Origin: Podospora bellae-mahoneyi
Lineage: Eukaryota; Ascomycota; Sordariomycetes; Sordariales; Podosporaceae
Reading direction: 5' to 3'
Assembly: GCF_035222275.1 (NCBI RefSeq)
Contig: NC_085881.1
Coordinates: 372,001 to 436,000 of the forward strand
DNA: 64,000 nt
Under the pieces are notes generated by a model, which saw only the letters and a list, made by a program, of their open reading frames with translations, was not told the DNA's origin and searched no databases. This document shows positions 22,380 to 34,232 of the stretch, piece by piece. Every line of letters begins with the position of its first letter. Position 1 is the first letter of the stretch. The position numbers and the translations under genes are program-made.

Positions 22380-23785
22380 GATGACGCGGTGGTGATATGG
22401 AATTCGGCAGCAGCGCGGCTACCGGTGGTCGGTGGGGGGAGGGGTTTTGGTCGGCGAGATTGGGCAGAAGGGTGAAGGGGGAAGGGGAGGGCAGGCGACA
22501 CAGTCAGTTTAACGACAAGTCGATTTTGGGCCGGACCGAGCTCGTGGGGTGGGCGATGCCGATACCGATGACGTTGATGTCGGAGATGGGAATCAAAAAA
22601 AAAAAAGGGAGCCGCGAAAAAGGACGTCGGTGAGGTGGTGTAATGCGGTATCCCGTAGTCGCGCTTCGTGTTATTTTTTTTTCCGTTAGGTGTTCAGGTC
22701 AGGTCAGGTCCCTTTCTTTGGCACAGTCCCAGGTCGCTGGGCGGGTTTGGCGGGTTTGCGTCCTGCTGGGTGGCGCACGGAGCAAATTTGTGGTGGAGCG
22801 GGGTTGTTGTTGGGCGGGAGCCGGCCGTGCCTGGAAGAGACAGCAGCAGAGAGACGTCTATCTTTTGTGGTGTGGCAATTGTGCAACAGCTAGGCGGCTA
22901 GCTGATGAATGACAAGCAGAGTAGAGAGACTACACTATCTTCCATATGTCATCAACAATCTGGACTACATAGACCACGAGTAGAGACAAGTGCGAGATTA
23001 AACACTACATACAAGAGAGAGGCGTCTCAGAAACAAAGAACAAGGATCTGCTGGACCCAGACACATGGGCACATCCACTTCCAGATAACAACCTTATCAC
23101 CACTCGCAAGGCAGAAAGCTGTGATGTTATTCAGACTGCCTGCCCTCCCTGGCCAAAGGATGTCGCGTGTGGGGTAGCTCCTTCTATCAGTCACAACCTT
23201 GACAGCTCTACCCAGACAGTCATAGGTAGATAGGTGTAGCTAAGGTGCCTGGAACATCCATCTCATGAGCACGCCTTGAGATATCAGGTCAACCACCTCA
23301 GCCCTCACTCAGCTGATCATCATGCGAAACGCAAGAGAAGGTCGATGGCTGAACGGTCTGGCCTCTCTCCAGTCACGCTCGCAGTGGACTCCTGCCGATA
23401 CCAGACCTCACAGTGCGCAAAAAAAAGACTGCGGGGCAATGAGGAGACCGTGGGCTGCTAAAAAGGGAAGCCGGGGTTGGGGGGACTCTCCACTGCGCCA
23501 ATCCTACCCCTGCGGCTGCCTGGAGTGCCTGCCTGGTCCGTCCGCACTTTCTGTTAAGGCTCAGGAGCACAAGATTTCAGCGTCACGGGAGGCTGCGTAT
23601 TTTACCGTATTGACTTCCTTGGCGTTTTACGCCCATGACGACTTTTGTGTGCTTTGAGTAACAGTTATAAAGCACATACTGTGCAACATCCCCCATCATT
23701 TGGATCTTTGAGGTCAAGGAAGAGTTCAATTCTGAGTATTTGGCCAGGTAAACGAAAAACCAAAGATACTAGAAAGATATTCCAA
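22380..23785. other. Intergenic upstream of PP2C
   Basis: PP2C promoter and leader followed by the AXL2 3' flank. Holds a short triple TCAGG repeat at 22694-22708 and T- and A-runs near 22593-22682. No tRNA or coding region could be supported. Confidence 0.5.
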
Positions 23786-26782
23786 TCAAATATACACCGC
23801 AAAGTCTGACTCCTCCCCCCTACTCTTGCCCGACATTAACGATACCCCTTTCGACTCGCTACGCCCAGGCAGTCCAGACTGGTCCCGTTGGAACCCTCTC
23901 TTGTAACCTACTGCAGCACTTATGTTGGACGGCTGTGTCCTCGATGACGTCGGCTGCTGCTCCCGTTTCTCATTTCCAGCAGGAGTGGAAGCGTCTCCTG
24001 GTTCTATCGACATGGGCGACGGCGAGTCGATCCCGGCATCCCAGTCTTTGATAAATGGTGAGTCTTGCAACACGGCCCAGTTAGACGGTGTGCCCATATC
24101 CTTCTTGGCCGTTTCCCTCTGTGGCGTGTCCATGCTCACGACTGTCTCATCCACCCACTCGTCGTTTGTATTTGTAGAAATTGATTGCCATGTGGCCGAC
24201 GGGTGGAAAGGTGAGTTCTTGACCAGATCATCATAGGAGAGACCCAGGAAGTCGTCGGGTGACTCTCGCCAGTCGGGTAGAGGGGGTAGAGAGATGCCTT
24301 TTTGAGAGGCGACGCTTGAAGCACCAGGTCCCCCAGGGGTTGTTGGCGGCGCATTCATGGGAATACTCATCCCACTCTGGCCTTGACTGAGGATCATGCC
24401 TTCCAGACTCGCATCGGTAGGCCCCCTCCTGGTTACTGGCCGAGCCAGTGGAACTGCCCCAAGAAGTCTTGCACGAGGAGGCGGTGTTATCTCAGGCGCC
24501 ATCCCCGCATCGGCATACCCTAGGCCGATAGACTGCTCTGTTCTCTTGTAGGCAAATGTATCGACCGTCGACGTACGCGGCTGCTTGCTATGTGTCCTTG
24601 AGCCCCAGCGGAGCTTGGAGCTGCGGCTCCTCGAGTTGTTTCCCCTGAACCACGGCCACATGAATCTCCTCGCGATTTCCGGCGGTCCGTAATGTGCCAG
24701 TCTCGATTCTGCTCGAAGCGGGAACGTCTCTGGGTCGGATCCTGCCGAGGAAGAACGGGACCGAGGACTTGCCATCGCATGAGGTTGATATGGCGAGTTT
24801 CTAGAGTCATTGTACCTCGACCTGGGCGTCCCTTGAACGCTGGGAATGTTGATCTCAATCCCGTCCCGGAAAGACCCTGTTGTCTTGTTCCCAAGCAGCC
24901 CGGCTGTACGTGCATCCATCTCGCCCGCCTCGTCGTTAACACTTCTCTCGGAAATAGACGCCAGAGAGCTCCCGAGCCGCATGGCACCAAAACTTCCGCC
25001 CCCTAAGAAAGGTATCCGTCCGCCACGGGCACCCCCGTGCTTGGACCGGACGCTTGGGGGGAGTAACTTGACGGTAGCCAGGGATGTAGGCGCGCTCCCC
25101 TTGGTCAAAAACGAGCTGCGTGACTCGAAGTACATCTTCTTTTCTGGCGTAAACACATCGCCGACAGTGAAGCTTCTGTCAAAGTTGTGACTGATATCGG
25201 GGAGAGATGGCGCGGTGTTGGGTCCATTAGACGTGATCACAAAAGACCCCGGTAGAGGCCCTGAGATATCGCGAGTGGTAAGCAGTGGCCTTTGCTTCGC
25301 TTTTTGTCTTCGGTAGCGCCAGAACACGGCGAATGCCACGACAAAAGCGGATAAAATTGTTGGCAAAAGTATCCCCAACAACACCATATTGACCTTCCCG
25401 CTTGGAGCAGCATCTCCTCCGACTGGGAGGACACCGCCGAGAGGCGTTGAATCTGCATCTGAGGGCGTATCGGAGTGGGGTGTAGAGTGTGCTGCCGCTC
25501 GAATGAGTAGTTTCATGGACAGCTTGTCAGACTTGTTGGATGATCTCGATTGCGCCGAGACCCCCAGCGCAGCAATGGTGTCTTTGGAGACAGAGGGAGG
25601 GTGTCCAGACAGGGTCTTTCGGCCGGTATCGAACCGGATCCAGGATGCTGAGTCGCCCTGCGAAACTGAAATCTCGATGTCGTTTGGATTGACCAGATGG
25701 GGCCGGAAATCAAAGGAAAAATGTTGGCCAGGGGTGGCTGTCAAGATCGGTAAACTTCCTTTGAAGACATCAGCCGCCTTCGTGGCCTGGTTTTCCACGT
25801 CCACCAGCATGGTGATGTTGAGAGTATCGGAGAAATTGTCCTGGAATGTTATGGTGAAATTGGTCGATGTGGACTTTTCCGTAGGGGTGCCCGTAATATC
25901 CCAGCTGTCTTTGTTGACAGACAGCCAAGCAGGCATGTCGGAACTTGTGTTGAGTGTGACCTCGCCAGTGCTGGGTGGCTTCCCGTCGAGTTTGACGATA
26001 TCCTTCAGCTTGGTGTAAGATACCGGTTTCCCCGGGACGGCAGTCAAGATGATGGTCGTTTCCTCTGCAGAGATTTGATTAACTCCCACCACGAGATCGA
26101 ATTGCAACGCGGCACCGGCGAAACCTGCCACATCGCTAGCAACCAAGTGGAAAGCGAAGCGCTGTGGCGGTTGTATCAAAGAGTCAAGTGGAGGCGTTCG
26201 TCCGGAGAAGGACAGTTTGTCTGGATCGAATGAAACCCAGGCCGGGAGCGGTGTATTGTCAGCCATGACAGCGTAGTAGCCTAGGCGACTGTTCGAGACA
26301 CTTGTAAACGTCTTCTGGTCCAAGGCGAATGAGAATGGCGCGTCTGGGCCAGACAGAATCGAGTATGGGCTAGAAAATATGCCAAAGTTTGGTATTTGTT
26401 GCTCCAGAGGGACCTCGACATTGGGTCCTCGATTTCTTGACACAACAAGCGTAGCTTCATGTGTTGTTGAGCCGGTCTGGTCTGTTGCCACCAAGTTTAC
26501 TGGAACTCCCACCACCTCGCCCGGGGCGACATCTCCTTCACCTGGCGTGCCAAAAAGACGCCGGTTGCTGCTGTCGATCGAGAGCCATCGGGGGGCATTG
26601 GCCAGCGTGTACGTGAGGGGGAAGCTCGAGGTGAAGGTCGAGGGCGAGAAGACAAACGCGAAGGGCTGGCCGACCCGAGCAACCGGGGGCACCTGCGAGT
26701 TGATGGGGAAGGAGACGGTAGGGACGGCCGCTACGAGGTCTGCGAGGAGTATTGATATCCAGGCCGCAAGCTGAGGCCTCAT
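23786..26782 (-). CDS. AXL2: Axl2-like cadherin-fold membrane protein
   Basis: Single exon, 998 aa. In yeast Axl2/Bud10 is a glycoprotein marking the axial bud site and binding septins; in filamentous fungi its relatives act in septation and conidiation. Seen here: a signal peptide (MRPQLAAWISILLADLVAAVP), then about four cadherin-like (CADG) repeats recognised by recurring units such as PRWLSIDSSNRRLFGTP, PAWVSFDPDKLSFSGRTPP, PAWLSVNKDSWDITGTP and SWIRFDTGRKTLSGHPP. One membrane helix follows near residues 464-488 (MVLLGILLPTILSAFVVAF), then basic residues (WRYRRQKAK) and a cytoplasmic tail of about 500 residues rich in Ser, Pro and Arg. The repeated W-[LIV]-x-[FIV]-D...G motif is the strongest evidence. 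ATG 26782 is chosen because it begins the signal peptide; the frame is open 29 codons further upstream. Confidence 0.92.
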   Translation of the reverse strand: MRPQLAAWISILLADLVAAVPTVSFPINSQVPPVARVGQPFAFVFSPSTFTSSFPLTYTLANAPRWLSIDSSNRRLFGTPGEGDVAPGEVVGVPVNLVATDQTGSTTHEATLVVSRNRGPNVEVPLEQQIPNFGIFSSPYSILSGPDAPFSFALDQKTFTSVSNSRLGYYAVMADNTPLPAWVSFDPDKLSFSGRTPPLDSLIQPPQRFAFHLVASDVAGFAGAALQFDLVVGVNQISAEETTIILTAVPGKPVSYTKLKDIVKLDGKPPSTGEVTLNTSSDMPAWLSVNKDSWDITGTPTEKSTSTNFTITFQDNFSDTLNITMLVDVENQATKAADVFKGSLPILTATPGQHFSFDFRPHLVNPNDIEISVSQGDSASWIRFDTGRKTLSGHPPSVSKDTIAALGVSAQSRSSNKSDKLSMKLLIRAAAHSTPHSDTPSDADSTPLGGVLPVGGDAAPSGKVNMVLLGILLPTILSAFVVAFAVFWRYRRQKAKQRPLLTTRDISGPLPGSFVITSNGPNTAPSLPDISHNFDRSFTVGDVFTPEKKMYFESRSSFLTKGSAPTSLATVKLLPPSVRSKHGGARGGRIPFLGGGSFGAMRLGSSLASISERSVNDEAGEMDARTAGLLGNKTTGSFRDGIEINIPSVQGTPRSRYNDSRNSPYQPHAMASPRSRSSSAGSDPETFPLRAESRLAHYGPPEIARRFMWPWFRGNNSRSRSSKLRWGSRTHSKQPRTSTVDTFAYKRTEQSIGLGYADAGMAPEITPPPRARLLGAVPLARPVTRRGPTDASLEGMILSQGQSGMSIPMNAPPTTPGGPGASSVASQKGISLPPLPDWRESPDDFLGLSYDDLVKNSPFHPSATWQSISTNTNDEWVDETVVSMDTPQRETAKKDMGTPSNWAVLQDSPFIKDWDAGIDSPSPMSIEPGDASTPAGNEKREQQPTSSRTQPSNISAAVGYKRGFQRDQSGLPGRSESKGVSLMSGKSRGEESDFAVYI

Positions 26783-27557
26783 GATGGCGACGGCAGACAA
26801 GTTGCTGCTGCGGGTGAGAGTAATAGCAGCATGCAGGTGCGCTGAATACGTGGTGGTATAGACAAGCAAAGACCAGAAAAGAAAGCAGTTGCAGAATGCC
26901 TAGATGCAAGAGAGAAAGGAAGTGTTGTTCATGTCGAAGAGGTGGTGGCTGTCATCTGAAACTTCAATCTTCAACTACGGAGGTCACCCCTTGCTTTCAC
27001 TGTGATGAGAATGAGAATTGCACCCGTTACTAGGGGGCGCAGTGAGCCCACAGACTGTCCCTAAATTCTTAAGAATGGATAGTGCTAGATTACATTGAAC
27101 AGAGGGGAATGTCGAGTCCATTCTGCTGGGCTGAACGTTGAAACAAGGGGTTGGATGACGGGAAAACATTCCAGCGTGGAGGTCTTCGCGAAGGCAGGGA
27201 GAGACAGGCGCGTGGTGAAGACTACTCGACGTGTACGTACGCGACGACCCGGGTATTGGCACCCTTAAAGATGAGATGAAGTTGAGAATGGGGTCCATGG
27301 CCGAGCAGGCAAGCCAGATTATCATCTTGATATCAGATAAGGAGAGATCGGCCGCCAAGCTTCGTGGATGTAGCGGGCCAGGGGACGTTGCTCGCGCAAA
27401 GTGGGCGGCGGTTGCAACCCAACCCCAACCATTAAAAAAAGGCCAAAAAAACGGCGCTGAGACCCCTTCTCCAACCCCGCCATAATTCACATCACCAGCA
27501 AAATACACAAAAAACATCATTTTGATATTCGGCCTTTTCCGCACCAATTCGCCCAGT
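26783..27557. other. Divergent promoter of AXL2 and EFM6-type gene
   Basis: Shared upstream region; no coding sequence or clear regulatory motif recognised. Confidence 0.5.
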
Positions 27558-28475
27558 ATGAACGGCCGATCAAGGTCATCGTCGCCTGAAATCTCACCGC
27601 TGGACTTTGGAGAGGATTTGGCTCCTCTGCCCGTCTACAAGGCCGCAGCCACCACGGCCCTGGACTTCTCAGGCCTCTTGGATGAGCCATTGAAGCTTCA
27701 TGAGGATCTCTCTTCGGGTTGTGGAGGACAGCTTTGGCCTGCGGGGATGGTGCTCGCCAAACATATGCTGCACTATCATCGGGATAAGCTGCAGACCTCC
27801 AGAGTGTTTGTGCCCTCAGACGCTGCATGAAGATCTTTTTGATGCCGGGAAGTTTCCCAGCTTTGGGACGGTTATGAACTGACAGACATCTCCAACTTTT
27901 CCAGTCTCGAGCTCGGTGCTGGCGGCGGTATTGTCGGACTCACGATTGCAAAGGGCTGCAGGATAGACCAGCCCCTCTACATTACGGACATGATAGACAT
28001 GGAGCCTCTCATGCAACACAACATTGCTCTGAACGAGCTGGACGACCGGGTCAGAGGCCGCATCCTCAATTGGTAAGTTCTAGCTGTGTGACTCCCCAGT
28101 TTTATTGCGTGACATTGTTGGGTAGCTAGCGGTTGGCTGCGTTGTTGTATGTGAGTTTGTTCTGACGGCGAATGGGGACAACTCAGGGGCGAACCTCTCT
28201 CACAGGAAATTATCGACTTTAAGCCAGATACCATCCTCGCGGCCGACTGCGTCTACTTTGAGCCGGCCTTTCCCTTGCTTCTGCAGACGCTGAAAGATCT
28301 GCTGACGCTGAACCATTCGGCCATCGTGTTTTTCTGTTTTAAGAAGAGACGGCGGGCTGATATGCAGTTCCTCAAGTCTGCCAGGAGAGCCTTTCGAGTG
28401 ACTGAGCTCGAGGATGAAGACCGGCCCGTTTTCACCAGAGAGGGCTTGTTTCTGTATACCATCACAGCGAAATAA
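27558..28475 (+). CDS. EFM6: EFM6-type protein-lysine methyltransferase
   Basis: Exons 27558-27805, 27905-28072, 28187-28475; 234 aa. Seven-beta-strand SAM-dependent methyltransferase; yeast Efm6 methylates a lysine of elongation factor eEF1A in the cytosol. Family start FSGLLDEPLKLHEDL and SSGCGGQLWPAGMVLA. Motif I, RVLELGAGGGIVGLTIA, is created exactly at the first splice junction (AGA GT|T CTC), which fixes the donor at GTTTGT rather than the competing GTGTTT two bases upstream. Next are the acidic motif II (YITDMIDMEPL), RGRILNWGEPL across the second intron, and the post-motif DTILAADCVYFEPAFPLL. The end is GLFLYTITAK. Assignment to EFM6 rather than another family-16 member rests on the N-terminal GCGG..WPAG pattern. 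Confidence 0.88.
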
Positions 28476-29984
28476 GAATGAAATCTTTTAGATGATTGGT
28501 TGCCATACTGTGTGCTGTCGAGTAGCCGCCGCCCTTGAGAGACAAACACGTATGCACTGGATTTGGAACGCCCCGCGGCTTCAGAGCGTCTCGGTCTCGA
28601 CTCAAAATTACTAAGAAAGAGACAGGACTATCGGTACTTGCCATAGTTATTGCTGATGTTGACCGTAGACGAGGCCCGGAGCAAGAACCAAGGTTCTCAA
28701 CGGCGTGTTTCTAATTCCAAGTCAGGCTGGTAAAAGCATGTCCCAAATGGATTATGTTTCCCCACGGAGGTTTGCACTCAGCCGTGCCGTACCGAGCCAC
28801 ACCCAACTTACGGAAGAACAGTTTCTCTCCTGTCCTGATACTTTGAAATCGAGATTCGCGACTTGGTCTGGCCGAAGTTGGGCGAAGTGTGCATAGTGAG
28901 AGTAAGAGAGTGAGACGGGAGAATCAGCGGCCCATCGGATGGGGTCGCCACCGCAGTGTTGTAATGCAAGAGGGGAAAGAGAGCAGAAAAAAATTCTTCT
29001 GCAGTCTGCAGTCAGTCTCCCTCGAACTGGAGGTTGTCTGTTAGTCGATGATGAATATGAGTGGGACGTGGATGGCGACTCTTTGGCTCAAGCTGGAGGG
29101 GGTGGGGTAGATCGATGTGGCCTTCCTTCTCGGCAGCGTCTGTGATTGGATACGGTGGTTTCCGCATTGGATGGCAGTTGGTTCGCTTCCCTGGAAAAGT
29201 CAGGGCTCCCGGGACTTGTCCCCGTGCCTTGCAGCATCCTGCAAGGAACAACACACTGGCGCCATTTTCTGTCAAGATTCGGACGGCAGGGCTGTGCTAA
29301 CATTTGCTGACCCCCCGCGACGATGTACCCGCCAAAGCCCTGTTAGCTCGGTACACCCGGCAGCGCAGCGGCCACTAACAAGCAACGCGGTGCCAACCAC
29401 TTATTGCAAGGGGGCGGCTTAACGGCCGCGTCTCCAATTTCGGTACCGTCCCAGGCCTTCGTGTTAGCAGAGAGACGAAGCGTGATGCTGCCCAGCATGC
29501 ATCGAATTTGGCGAGAGAAAAAATTCCACCAGGCCTGCGCCTCTCAGCTCCCCAGCTTCTCAGGTCCAGCGTGTTCCACCGCAGTCAAGGTCCGCAACCC
29601 CCCCTGGCTTGCTGGTGCCCTCACTCGTTTCCCTCTCTTGGCCGCCCAAAACACTGGGATGGTTCATAAACCCCCGGCATCTTCCCTTCCTCACATCTTC
29701 TCTCCTTCATCTCATAGTTCGCTGTCTGTTTCGACCCACCGACAACCACACATTCATTCCCTTCTTGACCAGGCTCAGTGAGCTCACCTTCATTCATCAA
29801 TAACCTCCACCACAAGATACCGTCGACCAACGTCCTAGCTGACGTTCACTCAACCTTCTTTCATCATCTGTCGTACTCGATTCACAGCGGCATTCACATT
29901 CCTTGCCCATAAGCGAAGCGGGATCCCGGAGACAGATCAACAAGACATTCAGCAACCGCGCGTTTCAACCACTCATTTATCATC
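28476..29984. other. 1.5-kb intergenic, leader of DPBB gene
   Basis: The last 500 bases are rich in C and T with CACC and TTCC runs, typical of a strong fungal promoter and leader. No gene recognised. Confidence 0.5.
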
Positions 29985-30794
29985 ATGAAGTCCACCACCG
30001 TTCTCGCCAGTCTATTGGCATCTGTTGCCCTCGCCCAGCCTCACCATGGCGGCCACGGCCACCTCCACCGCAGAAAGGCCCATCATGACAAGCGTGCCAT
30101 CGTGACCGAGTGGGTAACCGAGACTGTCCACGAAACTGTGACGGTTCTCATCGACGAGAGCACCACCGAGGTCATCCTACCCACCAAGCCCGCTGCTGCC
30201 GAAGTCAAGGTGTCGGACCTCCCTGAGCCCCGTCCTGGCCAGTTCTTCGAGAGCCTAAAGTCCAAGTCATCAGTGGCCCCCGTCACATCAGTGGCACCAC
30301 CCCCTCCCCCTCCTCCACCTGTTGTCGTGGAGCCAACTCCTACTCCTTCTCCCTCTCCCCCACCTGCTCCTGTTCAGGCCCCTCCTCCTGTTCAAGCCCC
30401 TGCTCCCCCTCCGGCGAACAACAGCCCTCCCGCTGCCAAAGGTGGCAGCGAATCCGGCTCCAGCTCCAAACCCAGCGGCGAAGTTCACAACGGCGATCTC
30501 ACCTACTACGATCTCGGACTTGGTGCCTGCGGCTTCGATGACAGCGGGCTCGACCACACTGACAACATTGTTGCACTCTCTCACTTGATGATGGGGACTC
30601 AGTCCAACGGCAACCCCTACTGCGACAAGACCATCACCGTCAAGGTCGGCAGCAAGACCGTCCAGGCCCGTGTCCGCGACAAGTGCATGGGCTGCGAGCG
30701 GGAGGCCATCGACTGCTCCGAGAAGATGTTCTTGGAGCTGTTTGGCTCGTTGGAGGCCGGCAGAAGGCCAGTCGAGTGGTGGTTCAACAACTAA
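29985..30794 (+). CDS. Secreted double-psi beta-barrel (RlpA/expansin-like) protein
   Basis: Single exon, 269 aa. Secreted, by sequence: signal peptide residues 1-17 ([16 protein letters not shown]), a His-rich pro-segment and a Kex2-type Lys-Arg at 36-37. Residues about 100-150 are a Pro-rich linker with an eight-Pro run and [10 protein letters not shown] repeats, then a Ser/Gly linker. The C-terminal about 105 residues are a DPBB domain: [61 protein letters not shown], and a final [11 protein letters not shown]. This layout matches the Aspergillus allergen Asp f 7 group. The conserved Asp of the barrel (RDKC) and five Cys are present. No carbohydrate-binding or catalytic GH45 residues are evident, so a wall-binding or signalling role is more likely than hydrolysis (inference). 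Confidence 0.9.
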   Translation: MKSTTVLASLLASVALAQPHHGGHGHLHRRKAHHDKRAIVTEWVTETVHETVTVLIDESTTEVILPTKPAAAEVKVSDLPEPRPGQFFESLKSKSSVAPVTSVAPPPPPPPPVVVEPTPTPSPSPPPAPVQAPPPVQAPAPPPANNSPPAAKGGSESGSSSKPSGEVHNGDLTYYDLGLGACGFDDSGLDHTDNIVALSHLMMGTQSNGNPYCDKTITVKVGSKTVQARVRDKCMGCEREAIDCSEKMFLELFGSLEAGRRPVEWWFNN

Positions 30795-31665
30795 GAGATT
30801 CGCTCCAGTCTCGTATCTTGCACAACCTATCCGGCCGGCTGGTGGAGGTGCTGGTATATACACAACAAAGACGACAAGTTGGACACTTGGAGATCATGTG
30901 ATGCCGTAACGACTATTTGCCCTTTTTTTCTTGCAACCGAAAAAATAAAAATCAACAGATCATTATTCGCCTCAGCCATTTTGAGCATTTTTTTAGAAGG
31001 GAAAAAAGGAGCAAAGGATCGGAGACTTCGGCGGGCTTGTATCATTTTCCCACTCTAGGCTTATGAGTGTCGGAAAGAATGAATCAGTTATGATACTTTC
31101 AAGCTTGTTGCCTCCGATTCTAAACCGGACCGGAGCGTAACACAGCAGAACAAGACCTGGTCGCGTTGGGGAAAATCACTTTTGGGTTTGGTTTTTTTTT
31201 ATTAGAAGGATACCTATATAGACTTGCTTCTTCTTGTATATACCAACTTTTATCTTTCGTCTTCTTTTCCAACCAATCAACGACCTTACGAGTCGAGGAA
31301 TTATACTAACCTCTTTTTAACTGGACGCTTTCCGTGACATGGAAACCCCAGTGTCAACCCATCTGCATATCAATGAGGGATAGCTTCTGTGCAATAGCGT
31401 CTGTCGCATCGAGACTGGCAAATTCTACCATGCAGTGAGTGTAACACTGTCTCGTTCTCGAGGGTTGTTCATTTGTGCTACCGAACCTAGGAGACAATTT
31501 CCCGGGCACAAGAGGTCAATGTTTCTGACAAAAACTCAAATGTCATAATAATTAAACAGTCGTGACCGACCAATGGCCCAAGGCTACGAAAATCGCCCGC
31601 TCAATCAACAAAATATATGTACTGTCATCCTCACGTATATATTCCCCACCCAGTCCATTCAAACC
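30795..31665. other. Convergent intergenic region
   Basis: Between the DPBB gene (+) and CCZ1 (-) stops; T-runs near 30927 and 31193, otherwise nothing recognised. Confidence 0.5.
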
Positions 31666-34232
31666 TCACCGATTCAAGCTCAACAACGCCTCAATATACC
31701 TCCTCGTATCAACCCCAATCCCCTGAGCCAACTTGGTCGCCCCATCCGCCCACCCTCCTCCCCCTCCTTCCCCTCCACCGGCACTCCCACTGGCAATATA
31801 AGACGTACTCACCCCCCTCAACCCTCCCCCGCCATGATCACTAGCCCGCCGGATAAGTATAATCTCCTTTGTCACACCAACCTCCCCCCTCTGTCCACCC
31901 TCCTCACTACCACCGCCATCAGAGGAGCCATGGCCATCCACCCACCCTGTGATCGTCGCCGTGCCGGTGGTGCTTGTCGCCGTGGTGATAGTAGGCGTCA
32001 AACTGCCATCGGTGCTCTTGCTGCTCCGTTCCAGGATCCTGGTCCAGACTATCCACCACCCCCGGCTGGTCTTGCACGTCCGTTCAAACTCTGACAGATC
32101 GTCTCGCGTGTTGCCGTACACGTTGAGAATCTGGTTGTGGGTGTTGAGGGACTCCACACGGGTCCAAGCACCTGGTTTCTTAACGCCATGCGCCGTTACC
32201 GATACTGGCTCGGGAATGTTGGGGATGGTGGAATGGATCGTGAGCAGCTTGGGGTCCCAGACCAAGTCATAAATCTGAGCTGTCGCCGCAGCACCACCGA
32301 CGTCCGGTCGCTCAGGCCGGTATGCTGTGGAGGACAGCAATGGCTTGTGCAGGGGGGCAAGTTGGGTGTGTAGCGATCTGTACATGCCGTCCCAGGCCAA
32401 CGAGTCGGTTCGGAGCTGGAATAAGAATATGTAGATGAAGGGTTGGTTGGCATATACCACCACCCGTAGCTTCTTGGTCTTGTTACGATCTTGGCTGTCG
32501 AATTCAGTGTTGGAGGTATCCGCGGGCTGGCCCTCCTTATCAGAAACGCCTTCCTCAGCTAGCTCAGTGTTTTGGCTGCCCAGGTCCTTGGTCATCTTTG
32601 ACTCTGGCTTATCCTCGCCCTCTTTCTCAAGCTCGACGGTGAGGGTGCGCAAGAGAGTTCTCGAGTTGGGGTCGGCTGCATCTGCTGGGTCTTGGGCGTC
32701 TGGATCGTCCTCCTTACTCGTTGGTTCCTCGATATCACCCATAAGCCCAATGAGATAGCGGCCGGTGCTAAGAGAAGGCTGTCGTGATTTGGGAGCCTCT
32801 TCCGAAGTGGGAATCTGCTGTTCGCTGGCCTCAGCGCCTGGGACTTCTTGTTCCGCAGCTCGAGTGGTTTCCGTGATCCTTTTCCCAGTCAGAGACCAAG
32901 ATGTCCCGTATCCCATCTTCATGTACCCAAAAAGTGTATCCATACCGCCCTTTCCTGCTTCATCGGCACCCTTTGAAGATTCACCACTACTTCCAGAAGA
33001 TGCAGCCTGTTGTTGTTGTTGCTTGCCCTCCTTAGCAGCAGCGGCAGCCTTCCTTCCTGCAGCTCTTCTCCTTCTCGCAGCCTGTGATCGAGTCGCAGTA
33101 GGGCTGTCGTTCACTCCATATGCATTCTCCCCAAACATATACATATCTTCCATCCAGAATGTCAGGGCCCTCAAGGAATTCCTGGACAGCGCTCCAGTCC
33201 CGAGAAAAACCGTTCCATCTTCCGCTCCAGGTTCAATTCCGTTCCCAAGCCACTTTTCATCTTCCTCATTATCTTGCTCATCTTCAGAAGGAGTCTTTCC
33301 ATATCTTCCGACGACCAAGTCAACCAGCCCTTCTGTTCTTTCGACCAACCCTTCCAATACTTCCCTCTCCCCGCTGCCCCTTTCTTCCTCCCCAACTCCG
33401 ATCCCCAGCTCTCCACAGGCAGCAATCTTGATACCCCCAAACACGGCGCACGCCGGATTTCCGTGGAACATCACATTCCAGGTACTGAGAAACAGATCCC
33501 AGTACCGCCCCAACACCGCCACAAAATTTTGCCTCTGCGACTTGACAAACAAGGCCGAAAGCGAGCTAGCATGATGCAGCAAAAACACCGAATGTGCCCT
33601 CAGTAAATTCTGCAACAACAGCGACGTAGGCTTCACTTCCCTGGAGCTATACTCCATCTTCCTTTCCGCCCCTGCCTCCCCAGTACTAACAGAAAGCAGC
33701 TGCGTAAGATCAATCGACTATCCCGCTCATCTTGTCAGTAACACACTTCACCTCGCCATGCCAGGCAAAAAAAAAAAAATAGTAAAAAACTCACAGCCAA
33801 AATCCACCACCCCGGCTCCAACTCATACACCACCACCCTCCTCCTCTCTGTCTCAATCCCCTCCACCGCCTTTCCCCCCGCAAAACCCCTACTAAACTCC
33901 ACCATCCCCTGCGCCAGCCCAACCTGCCTCAACCTCTCATTCCTAATCTCCCTTGACACCTGCTGCTCCATCTCACCAGTCGAGGACCGATGCCGTCTCC
34001 TCCTCTTTTTCAAACTCCCACCCTGCGACGAGGCATGCTGCTCGTTCAGCGAGGCATAATACACAATCTGGTCATTGACGCTGTTCTCATCATCGCCGCC
34101 GCCGCCAGACCGCGAAGACAAGCTCGGGTTGTAAATCGCCAGAAACCCAAGCTGGGCCGGGATGATGGACGGTGCCGCCGCCGGTGGTGAGATGATAGGA
34201 GGTGGCAGGAGGGAGGGGGGTGGTGCTGCCAT
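31666..34232 (-). CDS. CCZ1: Vacuolar fusion protein CCZ1
   Basis: Exons 34232-33795 and 33717-31666; 829 aa. Ccz1 pairs with Mon1 as the exchange factor that loads GTP on Rab7/Ypt7 on late endosomes, vacuoles and autophagosomes. The first longin domain is at the N-terminus: PAQLGFLAIYNPSLSS, DQIVYYASLNE, IRNERLRQVGLAQGMVEFSR, VYELEPGWWILA; the intron then joins SIDLTQLLSVSTGE. A second conserved block follows (LLRAHSVFLLHHASSLSALF, YWDLFLSTWNVMF). The middle is long and low in complexity (Arg/Ala/Lys/Gln runs, acidic segments). The C-terminus resumes conservation with LRVVVYANQPFIYIFLFQ, YRSLHTQLAPLHKPLLSST and TSRGWWIVWTRILE, ending GVDTRRYIEALLSLNR. Phase 0 splicing is exact. The N-terminus is Pro-rich (MAAPPPSLLPPPIISPP). 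Confidence 0.9.

Noticed and set aside
23330-23420. Possible tRNA (text like GATGGCTGAACGGTCTGGC)
   Set aside because: No T-arm GGTTCGA-type motif, no closing acceptor stem and no Pol III terminator at the right distance.
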